64,000 bases of DNA from an uncultured Flavobacteriaceae bacterium (lineage in GTDB: Bacteria > Bacteroidota > Bacteroidia > Flavobacteriales > Flavobacteriaceae): positions 62,001 through 126,000 of the forward strand of contig CANMLX010000006.1 in the NCBI GenBank assembly GCA_947498845.1, given 5' to 3'. Made by a program: the position numbers and the translations under genes. How positions within the stretch are numbered: the first letter of the stretch is position 1; each line of letters starts with the position of its first letter. Positions 44,029-51,923 of this stretch are shown here, piece by piece. A model generated the notes under the pieces. It searched no databases and was not told where the DNA came from. It saw only the letters and a program-made list of their open reading frames with translations.

Positions 44029-44148
44029 AACACAAAAATAACGAATTGCAACATTAATTTAAGCCCAGAAATTTTAATGTATTCTAAATATTATACATAT
44101 GTTATCCTCAATAGAACATATGAAAATATAAAGTATTTGATAAATAGG

Positions 44149-44156
44149 TATTTTTG
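44149..44156 (+). promoter_or_regulatory. Candidate -7 promoter box of the GH16 gene
   Basis: TATTTTTG fits the Bacteroidetes TAnnTTTG consensus, 26 bp before the start codon. No clear -33 box is visible. Confidence 0.3.
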
Positions 44157-44181
44157 TTAAAAATTTAATTACCTATAAAAA

Positions 44182-45369
44182 ATGATTATGATGAAAAAAA
44201 TTTGCATTACCCAAATTTGTATGCTGTTATGTATAATGTTAGTATCATGCAGTGGAGGAAATGATGACACTGCACCAGAACAACAAGACACAGAAAAACC
44301 CACAATAGACTGTCTTTCGGATATAACTATTAATATTACTGCTACCGAGAATGAAACTGTCGTAACTTATACTGCTCCTTTGGGATCTGATAATGTGAGT
44401 GCAACCACAACTCAAACTGCGGGCCTAGCTTCAGGAGAATTATTCCCTTTAGGCACCACCACCAATACATTTAAAGCTATAGATGCTGCTGGAAATAGTG
44501 CAACATGTAGCTTTAACGTAATTGTAATTAGAGATGAGCCTTCTGGAAACGCACCTTATTTTATTGGTGAAAATCCAACACCTACTGGAAAAAAATGGGT
44601 AAAAGTAGACGATCTATCTGATGAATTTGAAGGTACTACTTTTGATGATTCAAAGTGGCATAGAGACCCTGCTACAGATCCATTTCGTTGGTTTGGTAGA
44701 CCTCCTGCTCTTTTTGAATCAGACAATGTTACGGTTGGAGATGGTAACCTACGTGTCACGGTTGAAAAATTTGCTTCTCCAAAAACTGTAAATGGCACAA
44801 CATGGACTCATGGTGGAGCTATATTACGTTCTAAAACAAAAGCAAAACATGGGCAATATTATGAGTGTAGAATGCAAGCTAATAAAACAGTAATGTCTTC
44901 TACCTTTTGGATTGCCTACCCGCAAAATTGTACTAATGGTCCTACTAGAAAATTAGAATTGGATATACAAGAGTGTGTAGGTCGTGTACATAGCGGTACA
45001 GCAACTTGGGCTAAAGACTGGAATAAAATTTACCATTCTAACACCTGGAGACATGCCAGAGGGTGCGATATTGCTACATCCCAGCAATCTCCTGGAAAAA
45101 CTGTTTTAACAGAAGAAAATAACTCTAGATTTTTTGTTTATGGTTGTTGGTGGAAGTCTCCAACAGAAATTCTATTTTATCTAGATGGAAAATATGCTTA
45201 TACCATAATCCCTAAAACAGATTTCGATATTGAAGGGCATATTACAATGGCTATGGAGACTTATGATTGGAATCCTATTGATGACAATAATATTTTAGGA
45301 ACAGCATCTGTAGAAGATCGAACTACAAAATATGATTGGGTAAGAACATGGAAGCTTGAAGATATGTAA
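44182..45369 (+). CDS. GH16 glycoside hydrolase lipoprotein with HYR-like domain
   Basis: The 395-residue protein has lipoprotein signal CMLLCIMLVSC followed by SGGNDDTAPEQ. Residues ~35-115 form a HYR-like immunoglobulin domain (TEKPTIDCLSDITINITATE, LGTTTNTFKAIDAAGNSATC). Residues ~130-395 are a GH16 beta-jelly roll. The catalytic motif KLELDIQECVG (E-x-D-x-x-E) is the beta-bulge form known from agarases, carrageenases and porphyranases. It likely cleaves a marine polysaccharide at the cell surface. The gene stands alone, followed by a MITE-like element. Confidence 0.87.
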   Translation: MIMMKKICITQICMLLCIMLVSCSGGNDDTAPEQQDTEKPTIDCLSDITINITATENETVVTYTAPLGSDNVSATTTQTAGLASGELFPLGTTTNTFKAIDAAGNSATCSFNVIVIRDEPSGNAPYFIGENPTPTGKKWVKVDDLSDEFEGTTFDDSKWHRDPATDPFRWFGRPPALFESDNVTVGDGNLRVTVEKFASPKTVNGTTWTHGGAILRSKTKAKHGQYYECRMQANKTVMSSTFWIAYPQNCTNGPTRKLELDIQECVGRVHSGTATWAKDWNKIYHSNTWRHARGCDIATSQQSPGKTVLTEENNSRFFVYGCWWKSPTEILFYLDGKYAYTIIPKTDFDIEGHITMAMETYDWNPIDDNNILGTASVEDRTTKYDWVRTWKLEDM

Positions 45370-45413
45370 TAATAACTAAAAACTTTAACCTAAAAGGATG
45401 CTTTCATAAAATA

Positions 45414-45661
45414 ACCTGAGTTCGACCTAAGAACACTATTTTTTAAAATACAAACACCTCTCTATTAAGTGTTTAATTTAAACAAGTGTATTATATCATC
45501 CTTAGAAACTATGAAAATGTATTAAATTCTAGCTAAAAACCACTAAAAACACCATCTTCTTCCTTAAATTACGATAGACTAGCTGGCTAATCTATCGTAA
45601 TTATAAGTTGAATCTAGCATGTTTATTGACTTTTATCTATGATTCTTAAATCGAACTCAGT
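45414..45661. mobile_element. 248-bp MITE-like element BD, without nested insertion
   Basis: The end ACCTGAGTTCGACCTAAGAA matches the reverse complement of the other end (ACTGAGTTCGATTTAAGAA) at 17 of 19 positions. TAAAATA flanks it at 45407-45413 and 45662-45668, a 7-bp duplication. A hairpin at 45568-45601 has an 11-bp perfect stem. It provides the empty site for R1 seen in the 13.9-kb copy. Confidence 0.82.
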
Positions 45662-45668
45662 TAAAATA

Positions 45669-46077
45669 GAAAAAACCTTTTAAATACGATGGTTTTGTTA
45701 AATTTTGGCAACCGAAAACCCCGAAAACAAGTAATATAGACCGAAAACGGGGTTTTCCTTTTCCTTATGATATGGAAATGCAAAGAATTTCCGATTCACA
45801 GAGGCGTCTTTAACTTTTTCCTTATCGGAGAAAATGATCTGCTTTACCACCATTACCTTGAGAGCAATCAAGGTAATATTTATTCCAGCATCCTATGGGG
45901 AGCCCTAGTAAGAGTATTAAAAATCCGAGAATACCACTTGACTGGGACACAACTCTCTCTTTAGTCCCAACTTATGAATACTAATCTAGTAATAAAATCC
46001 CTAAAGTTTAATCTTTATATAATTTTGGGCTGTTTTCTGAAACTAGCTATAATAAATCTTATTATAAACTCAATTCA
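45669..46077. other. Gene-poor stretch with CCGAAAAC repeats
   Basis: CCGAAAAC occurs at 45712, 45721 and 45741, and AAAACCCCG (45715-45723) pairs with CGGGGTTTT (45748-45756). A 65-codon frame (45767-45964) and the remaining sequence show no recognised gene. A TATAATAA/TTATTATA stem lies at 46048-46066. Confidence 0.45.
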
Positions 46078-47418
46078 CTAGGTATTCTGCTCATATACAG
46101 CTGCCCAGGTATTGTTTTCACCTTCAATTTTACCGTCCATACGAATTAAGAAGTTTTTAGCAGGGAAATAAGGTTCCATACGTAATTCTAAATGTACGCG
46201 ATTTTTATCTTTGGGATCCTGTTCTAACCTTTTTATAGAAAAGCTTTCAATCCATCTATCTGCTCCAGTATTGTCATCCAGAAATCTAACAATCTCTTCC
46301 ATAAACTCTCTTCTGGTACGCACATTAAAATTCTCAAATGTTTTTCTATTAAAATAATCGATAAGCGCTTTACTAACATGATCAAACACTCGTACAACAG
46401 AATAAGTTTGTAATCCTAAATTATCACCATTAAACAGGGTTTTAGCAGAATAAGCGACAATGTTACCATTTTCATAATACATGGGAATAAGTCCCAAACG
46501 CTCCAAAGTAGCAAGATCATTTTTTTTAAGCGCAAACCGTACACCTTGAGTATTGTTTATAATGCCAAATTTAGTTCCAGCACTAGCCTGAGATATTTTA
46601 TTACTATAAATTTTCCCAGCCAAAGCTGCAGATGGAGGCACATACAAATCTTCTGTTTCATTAAACATATCGTATTTCCCTCTACCTACTAACCAATTAC
46701 ATGTCATTATAGTGTTAGATAAATAACTATCTGCATCAACATGGTTAGTCGTTTCAAAAAATTCAACCACATCATCTGGCGCATCTAAATGGGCAAAATC
46801 TGTAACTAACAACACTTTATTGTCATGCGCTATTTTAGCCCATTTTTCTATAACTTTTTGACTTCCCAAATACCCTGGAATCACTAAAAGAGAATAATTA
46901 TTGCTTAAGTCTAACCTATCAAAATTTTCAATAACCTCATCTCTAACGGTATCAATAAAAGTAGCATCATCTAAATCCTTAAGCTGCTCAATATCGGCAT
47001 TAAGAATGTTAATATTATCTATCTTTTTCTGTGAAGTATTATCAAAAAAAGAGGCCAAAGTTCTATAAGATACTTCAAGATCTTTTGATGCCGTGATAGC
47101 CAAATTAAAGTTCTCTTTATAGCAATTATTTAACGCATCAATCATTTCTAAAGTAGAAGTCATCATTTTAGAAATATCATCCTCATTTTCTAAAATATTT
47201 TCCCATAAATCTAACGTAGCTAATAGCTCTTGTCTATCATTTGTATATTTTGGAGACTTTAAAAAATTACGTTTAGTTTTGTCTCTATCAGGATGCATAT
47301 ACTTTAGTTCAGGAATAAGAGATTCCAAAACATCAAAGTCTATAACGCCCTTAGAATTATGTTCTAAATTCTCAAAATTAGCATCTTGCAAAATATCTGT
47401 ACTTACTAAACTTTTCAC
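46078..47418 (-). CDS. tssC: Contractile sheath large subunit TssC (Bacteroidetes-type, DUF5458)
   Basis: The 446-residue protein matches the sheath large subunit of type VI secretion, Bacteroidetes class (T6SSiii): the TDFAHLDAPDDVVEFFE segment, CNWLVGRGKYDMFNETEDLYVPPSAALAGKIYS (seen as separate phrases) and the C-terminal PAKNFLIRMDGKIEG. It assembles with TssB into a contractile tube around Hcp. The GTG start overlaps the TssB stop by 1 bp. No Hcp, baseplate, membrane or ClpV genes are in the window, so this is an isolated pair here. Confidence 0.85.
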   Translation of the reverse strand: MKSLVSTDILQDANFENLEHNSKGVIDFDVLESLIPELKYMHPDRDKTKRNFLKSPKYTNDRQELLATLDLWENILENEDDISKMMTSTLEMIDALNNCYKENFNLAITASKDLEVSYRTLASFFDNTSQKKIDNINILNADIEQLKDLDDATFIDTVRDEVIENFDRLDLSNNYSLLVIPGYLGSQKVIEKWAKIAHDNKVLLVTDFAHLDAPDDVVEFFETTNHVDADSYLSNTIMTCNWLVGRGKYDMFNETEDLYVPPSAALAGKIYSNKISQASAGTKFGIINNTQGVRFALKKNDLATLERLGLIPMYYENGNIVAYSAKTLFNGDNLGLQTYSVVRVFDHVSKALIDYFNRKTFENFNVRTRREFMEEIVRFLDDNTGADRWIESFSIKRLEQDPKDKNRVHLELRMEPYFPAKNFLIRMDGKIEGENNTWAAVYEQNT

Positions 47419-47849
47419 TAGATTCCTTTTTTAAGTTCTTCCTTTAGAGCTTTAATCTCTTTTAAAAGTATATCCTTGGACACTTTATCTTCTAGAGCGT
47501 CTCGTAATTCTTTTCTGTTTTTCAAAGTATTCAAAATTTCAAAACACAAATATTCTTTATCTTTTAAGCCTTTTAAAAAGTTACTTCTAGAGGCTATTTT
47601 TTTAGCATCAAAGTCTGACATATCTTGAAACGAAATAGTTTCTTTTACTATCCCGTTATCCAAATTGTTAAAAATAACATTAACTTTAGGTTTAAAGTAA
47701 TTAAACACAGCTTTAGGTGTATTTAAACCTTTAACTACTTCTGGATTTAGTGGAGATAAATCTGTAAACTTCTGGATTAACAATGTTTTATTCGGAGAAA
47801 GCTCTTGAACACCATCTTTATTATTTTCGAAACCAAAACTAACCGCCAT
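47418..47849 (-). CDS. tssB: Contractile sheath small subunit TssB
   Basis: The 143-residue protein fits the Bacteroidetes TssB: the LSPNKTLLIQKFTDLSPLNPEVV start, the middle FNYFKPKVNVIFNN strand and a C-terminal Lys/Glu-rich helix (LKEIKALKEELKKG). It binds TssC to form the sheath protomer. It overlaps tssC by 1 bp as in other sheath operons. It starts about 400 bp from the divergent dehydrogenase gene. Confidence 0.82.
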   Translation of the reverse strand: MAVSFGFENNKDGVQELSPNKTLLIQKFTDLSPLNPEVVKGLNTPKAVFNYFKPKVNVIFNNLDNGIVKETISFQDMSDFDAKKIASRSNFLKGLKDKEYLCFEILNTLKNRKELRDALEDKVSKDILLKEIKALKEELKKGI

Positions 47850-47971
47850 AAAATTGAATTAAAATTTATAGACTCTAAATATAATTGATTTGAACTTATA
47901 ATTAACATATTGATTAAAAAACAACACTTATCTTTAGTCCAAAATAAAGGTTATTATAATAAACTAAACCA

Positions 47972-48018
47972 CTATGGACTGTAAGTCCATAGGTTTGGTT
48001 CGCAGACTGAAAGTCTGC
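47972..48018. repeat. REP-like double hairpin
   Basis: CTATGGACT-GTA-AGTCCATAG (47972-47992) is followed by GCAGACT-GAA-AGTCTGC (48002-48018). Both stems end in GACT and have 3-nt loops. The rest of 47850-48250 has no gene; it contains phrases such as ATTCGTGT that recur in Bacteroidetes spacers. Confidence 0.6.
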
Positions 48019-48250
48019 TAGGTGAAATACGTAATCAAATCTGTGTAAATTCGTGTAATTCGTGTCAAAAGTTTTTAGAAGCTAAAGCGAAATGCATTAA
48101 AGTACATAGTTTCGACTAAATTTGAAACCAATGAACATGAATTTTCATTATTTCAAATTCATACAGAGATAATAATTAAAATTTATGTGAGTTGTTGAAT
48201 GTATTTAATTTTTTTTTGAAATATTCAAGAAATCAAAAAAAATCGAACAG

Positions 48251-49216
48251 ATGAAAATAGTTGTTTTAGATGGATACACGCTAAATCCAGGAGATCTAGA
48301 TTGGGAGAGTATTAAACAATTTGGAGCATTAACTGTTTACGACAGGACTCCTTATAACACTAAAGATATCATTAAAAATATTGGTGATGCAGACATTGTG
48401 TATACAAATAAAACACCGCTTTCTGGCGAAATATTGAATAATACCCCATCTGTTAAATATATTGGCGTTTTAGCCACAGGGTACAATGTAGTCGATATTA
48501 AAACGGCTAAAAACAAAGGCATAGTTGTCACTAATGTTCCAGACTATAGCTCCAAAGCGGTAGCGCAATTTACAATGGCTTTATTGCTGGAAATGTGTCA
48601 TAACATAGGCGCCCATAACACAGCTGTGCAAAAAGGGGATTGGATTAAAAGTGATGATTTTTGCTTTTGGAACTCGCCTCTAATAGAATTAACAGGAAAA
48701 ACCATAGGGCTTATTGGTTTTGGTAAAATAGGGAGAGCTACCGCTAAACTCGCTCAAGCTTTTGGCCTAAATGTAAAGGTTTATAGCAGAACTGTCTATA
48801 GCGAATTTGAAAGTGACCATCTTACCTTTGTACCGTTAGAAGAATTATTAAGTACATCCCATATTATAAGCCTTCATTGTCCGCTTACAGCAGATACTCA
48901 AGGTATCATCAATAAAAAAACGATTAATAAAATGAAGCCGGGTGTCATGCTTATCAATACCTCTCGTGGCCCTTTAGTTGTAGAAAACGATTTAGTAGAA
49001 GCGCTAAATAACAGCCACATATCCCAAGCTGCTTTAGATGTTATATCGCAAGAACCAATGGCAGAAAACAATCCACTCCTTAAAGCTAAAAACTGCATCA
49101 TAACACCGCATATTGCATGGGCGTCTAAAGAAGCAAGAATACGACTTTTGCAAACCACTATTGAAAATTTAAATGCCTTTTTAAATGATGCTCCTCAAAA
49201 TGTAGTGAATCTGTAA
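48251..49216 (+). CDS. D-2-hydroxyacid dehydrogenase
   Basis: The 321-residue protein has the two-domain fold of NAD(P)-dependent D-2-hydroxyacid dehydrogenases: nucleotide motif TIGLIGFGKIGRATAKLAQ near residue 150, active Arg in LINTSRGPLVVENDLVEAL near residue 235, Glu in the EPMAENNPLL segment and catalytic His in ITPHIAWAS near residue 288. The family includes glycerate and hydroxypyruvate reductases, and the substrate is not evident. The gene ends in the first unit of the heptanucleotide array at 49215. It is upstream of the lysine-catabolism operon but separated by ~730 bp. Confidence 0.9.
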   Translation: MKIVVLDGYTLNPGDLDWESIKQFGALTVYDRTPYNTKDIIKNIGDADIVYTNKTPLSGEILNNTPSVKYIGVLATGYNVVDIKTAKNKGIVVTNVPDYSSKAVAQFTMALLLEMCHNIGAHNTAVQKGDWIKSDDFCFWNSPLIELTGKTIGLIGFGKIGRATAKLAQAFGLNVKVYSRTVYSEFESDHLTFVPLEELLSTSHIISLHCPLTADTQGIINKKTINKMKPGVMLINTSRGPLVVENDLVEALNNSHISQAALDVISQEPMAENNPLLKAKNCIITPHIAWASKEARIRLLQTTIENLNAFLNDAPQNVVNL

Positions 49217-49289
49217 CAATTAACAATTAACAATTAACAATTAACAATTAACAATTAACAATTAACAATTAACAATTAACAATTAACAA
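49215..49289. repeat. Heptanucleotide tandem repeat AACAATT, about 10.7 copies
   Basis: Ten exact AACAATT units (49215-49284) and a partial unit start inside the dehydrogenase stop codon. Uniform units suggest slippage-prone, recently expanded sequence. Confidence 0.95.
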
Positions 49290-49526
49290 AATATACATTA
49301 TCCAATATGGAACACTTACTAAAATCTGATTAATTCTAATAAATTTACCAACAACTTATGTTTACTAAATCATCCCTACACCTCCAAACTTTCAACTCCT
49401 AAACCTCTACCCGTCTAAACATATAAACTATATCAACTTTAAACTTTCAAAACTACACAAGAGGAACGTACAACTGCATATTGCCTGTTCGTTGTTAAAA
49501 ATTATAAAAAGCAAACAACTCACCTA

Positions 49527-49558
49527 AACTTTTAACTTTTAACTTTTAACTTTTAACT
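49527..49558. repeat. Heptanucleotide tandem repeat AACTTTT, about 4.5 copies
   Basis: Four exact AACTTTT units (49527-49554) and a partial AACT. Confidence 0.9.
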
Positions 49559-49568
49559 AAATTTACAA

Positions 49569-49599
<31 letters not shown>

Positions 49600-49839
49600 A
49601 AAACCACAAAAAAAGAACAACTCGCTAAACTTTCAACTCCTAAACTTATCAACTTTAAACTTTCAAACTAACTACTCCCTATTGTCTATCAGTCTTCAGT
49701 CTATTATTATAAGTATCAACAAAATAAATCAATCGATTTCTTTATTATTTGCTAAAAACGTATTAAATTTAAGTATCCAGCCAACTACCCTTAAAATATT
49801 TTCATATAAGGAAGAAAGTAAACTAGCTCGTAGCAAGCC

Positions 49840-49916
49840 CAAGAGGCATTTGTTGGAAACATATTTTTATTTTCAAGGCGAGCCTTGGAGCATTTTAATC
49901 GCGATTATCGAGTAAA
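49840..49916. repeat. Repeat AE, uninterrupted copy
   Basis: About 77 bp from CAAGAGGCATTT to the ATCGAGTAAA end matches the two halves around the nested insertion at 13811-14449. It contains AAGGC-GA-GCCTT, a short hairpin. Confidence 0.75.
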
Positions 49917-49949
49917 TTATCAAAAACAAATACACAAAAACAAATACAA

Positions 49950-50849
49950 ATGATAGTATTAAAACAGGTTTTAAATGGGTTAATGTCTAGATACAAAGAA
50001 CGCGTTCCAGATGTATCTAAAGTTATTAATGCCTTAATTGAACATAACATAATAAGTGGCGAAGAAGCTATAAAAAACGACCATATTGCCTTTCGTACTA
50101 TGGGTGTACCACAATTAGGTATTGCTTCATTTGAAAAAATATTTTTACACTATGGCTACACTGCGAAAGACCATTATTTTTTTGAAAGCAAAAAAGTCGA
50201 TGCGCGTTGGTACGCTCCACCTAGTGATGAATTTCCAAGAATATTTATAAGCGAACTCAAGGTAAATGATTTCCCAAAATCAATACAAAACATTATTACG
50301 TCTTATACAGATGAAGTAAAAACAGACCCTGTAGATAAACTTGATCTCGATGATGCTTCTCAAGTAATTAACTTTTTACACGCCTCACTATGGAGGGTAC
50401 CCATTTATAAAGACTACAAAACATTATTAGAAACAAGCGAATACGCAGCTTGGGTAATTTATAACAGATATTATCTAAACCATTACACCATTAGCGTAGA
50501 TAATTTACCTAAAGGTTATAATACTCTAGAGGAGTTCAATACTTTTTTAGGAGATATTGATGTATTGCTAAGTGATGCAGGAGGCTATATTAAAAAAAGT
50601 AAGGATGGTTTGCTTCTACAAAGTTCAACAGTTTCCCAATTATGTGACGCAACATTTGCTAAAGGTGACACCTACAAAATAGCAGGAAGCTATGTAGAGT
50701 TTGCAGAACGAAAAGTGCTACCAGAATTTGAACACTTGCCAACTCATGAGTTAACCAGAAAACACAAAAGAGAAGGTTTTGAAACTGCCAATGCTGATAA
50801 AATTTTTGAAAGTACCTTTAGAAGTCAAACAAAAAGAAAAGATAGTTAA
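49950..50849 (+). CDS. 2-oxoadipate dioxygenase/decarboxylase family protein (DUF1338, HglS-like)
   Basis: The 299-residue protein has DUF1338 features: IKNDHIAFRTMG near residue 42 with the iron-ligand histidine, RWYAPPSDEFPRIFISEL near residue 85, and NHYTISVDNL near residue 177 with a second histidine. Characterised homologues (HglS) convert 2-oxoadipate to D-2-hydroxyglutarate with oxygen and Fe(II), a late step of lysine degradation. Its neighbours, a saccharopine dehydrogenase-like gene (1 bp away) and an aldehyde dehydrogenase, support that role here. The inference is from family and context. Confidence 0.85.
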   Translation: MIVLKQVLNGLMSRYKERVPDVSKVINALIEHNIISGEEAIKNDHIAFRTMGVPQLGIASFEKIFLHYGYTAKDHYFFESKKVDARWYAPPSDEFPRIFISELKVNDFPKSIQNIITSYTDEVKTDPVDKLDLDDASQVINFLHASLWRVPIYKDYKTLLETSEYAAWVIYNRYYLNHYTISVDNLPKGYNTLEEFNTFLGDIDVLLSDAGGYIKKSKDGLLLQSSTVSQLCDATFAKGDTYKIAGSYVEFAERKVLPEFEHLPTHELTRKHKREGFETANADKIFESTFRSQTKRKDS

Positions 50850-50850
50850 C

Positions 50851-51918
50851 ATGCAAAAAATACTCACATTAGGTCTAGGTAAAGTAGGCACATTAGTAGC
50901 AGTACTACTTAGTAAAAAATACGAAGTCACCAGTATAGATCGCCAAGAACCACATTATAAATTTAAATTGCCATTTAATATTGTAAAAGGCGATGTCACA
51001 GATACGGCTTTTATGGAGAAAATGATAGCAGATAACGATGCTGTTATTTCCGCACTCCCTTACTTTCTCAATAAAAACATTGCTAAAATAGCACACGATA
51101 AAGGCGTTCATTATTTCGACTTAACCGAAGATGTAAGTACCACAAACTATATAAGAGAATTAAGTAAAACAGCAACATCTGTTATGGCTCCTCAATGTGG
51201 TTTAGCACCTGGGTTAATTGGTATTATTGGCGCTCATCTTGCTAATGATTTCACTAAACTAAGAGATATTGAACTTCGTGTTGGTGCATTACCCAAATAC
51301 CCTAATGGCTTAATGGCATATTCGTTTACCTGGTCGCCTGCTGGCGTTATTAACGAATACATTAACGATGCCGAAGTAATACACAATGGTGAACGAAAAA
51401 TGGCAGCTTCTTTAAACGGGATAGAATACATAAATATTGAAGGGCGCGAATTTGAAGCCTTTACAACTTCTGGAGGACTGGGTACTATGTGCGAAACTTA
51501 TGAGGGTAAAGTAGATACGTTAAACTATAAAACCATTCGCTATCCAGGGCATGGAAAATTAATGCGATTTTTAATTCAAGAACTTATACTTAAAAATGAT
51601 AAAAAACTGTTATCATCTATTTTAGAAAACGCCAAACCACCAGTAAAAGAAGATGTGGTTTACGTATATGCCATAGTTGAAGGTTGGCAAGACGAAAAGC
51701 TATTTAGAAACGAATTTCACGAAGCCTACTCCCCCATGACTATAGAAGGCAGAGAATGGCGTGCCATTTCATGGACTACTGCAGCTTCCATTGCCGCAGT
51801 TGTTGAAATGGTAGATAATGGCAGTTTACCTTCTAAAGGGTTTATAAAACAGGAAGAAATTCCTTATGATACCTTTTTAAAAACAGATAATGGTAACTTA
51901 TTTGTTAATTCAAAATAG
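50851..51918 (+). CDS. Saccharopine dehydrogenase-like oxidoreductase
   Basis: The ATG at 50851 is used because it starts directly at the dinucleotide fold (MQKILTLGLGKVGTLVAVLL); a start at 50779 would overlap the DUF1338 gene. The 355-residue protein resembles saccharopine dehydrogenase/reductase (LDH-like): GDVTDTAFMEKM, YFDLTEDVSTTNYIREL and APQCGLAPGLIGIIG. It probably oxidises saccharopine to glutamate and 2-aminoadipate semialdehyde, the aldehyde then oxidised by the next gene, only 5 bp downstream. The partner lysine-ketoglutarate reductase is not present in the window. Confidence 0.82.
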   Translation: MQKILTLGLGKVGTLVAVLLSKKYEVTSIDRQEPHYKFKLPFNIVKGDVTDTAFMEKMIADNDAVISALPYFLNKNIAKIAHDKGVHYFDLTEDVSTTNYIRELSKTATSVMAPQCGLAPGLIGIIGAHLANDFTKLRDIELRVGALPKYPNGLMAYSFTWSPAGVINEYINDAEVIHNGERKMAASLNGIEYINIEGREFEAFTTSGGLGTMCETYEGKVDTLNYKTIRYPGHGKLMRFLIQELILKNDKKLLSSILENAKPPVKEDVVYVYAIVEGWQDEKLFRNEFHEAYSPMTIEGREWRAISWTTAASIAAVVEMVDNGSLPSKGFIKQEEIPYDTFLKTDNGNLFVNSK

Positions 51919-51923
51919 TACAT

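Noticed and set aside
45767..45964. 65-codon frame after the BD element
   Set aside because: It shows no family resemblance and lies in a repeat-bearing spacer.
50779..50850. Longer start of the saccharopine dehydrogenase-like protein
   Set aside because: It overlaps the DUF1338 gene and adds 24 residues ahead of a typical nucleotide-binding N-terminus.
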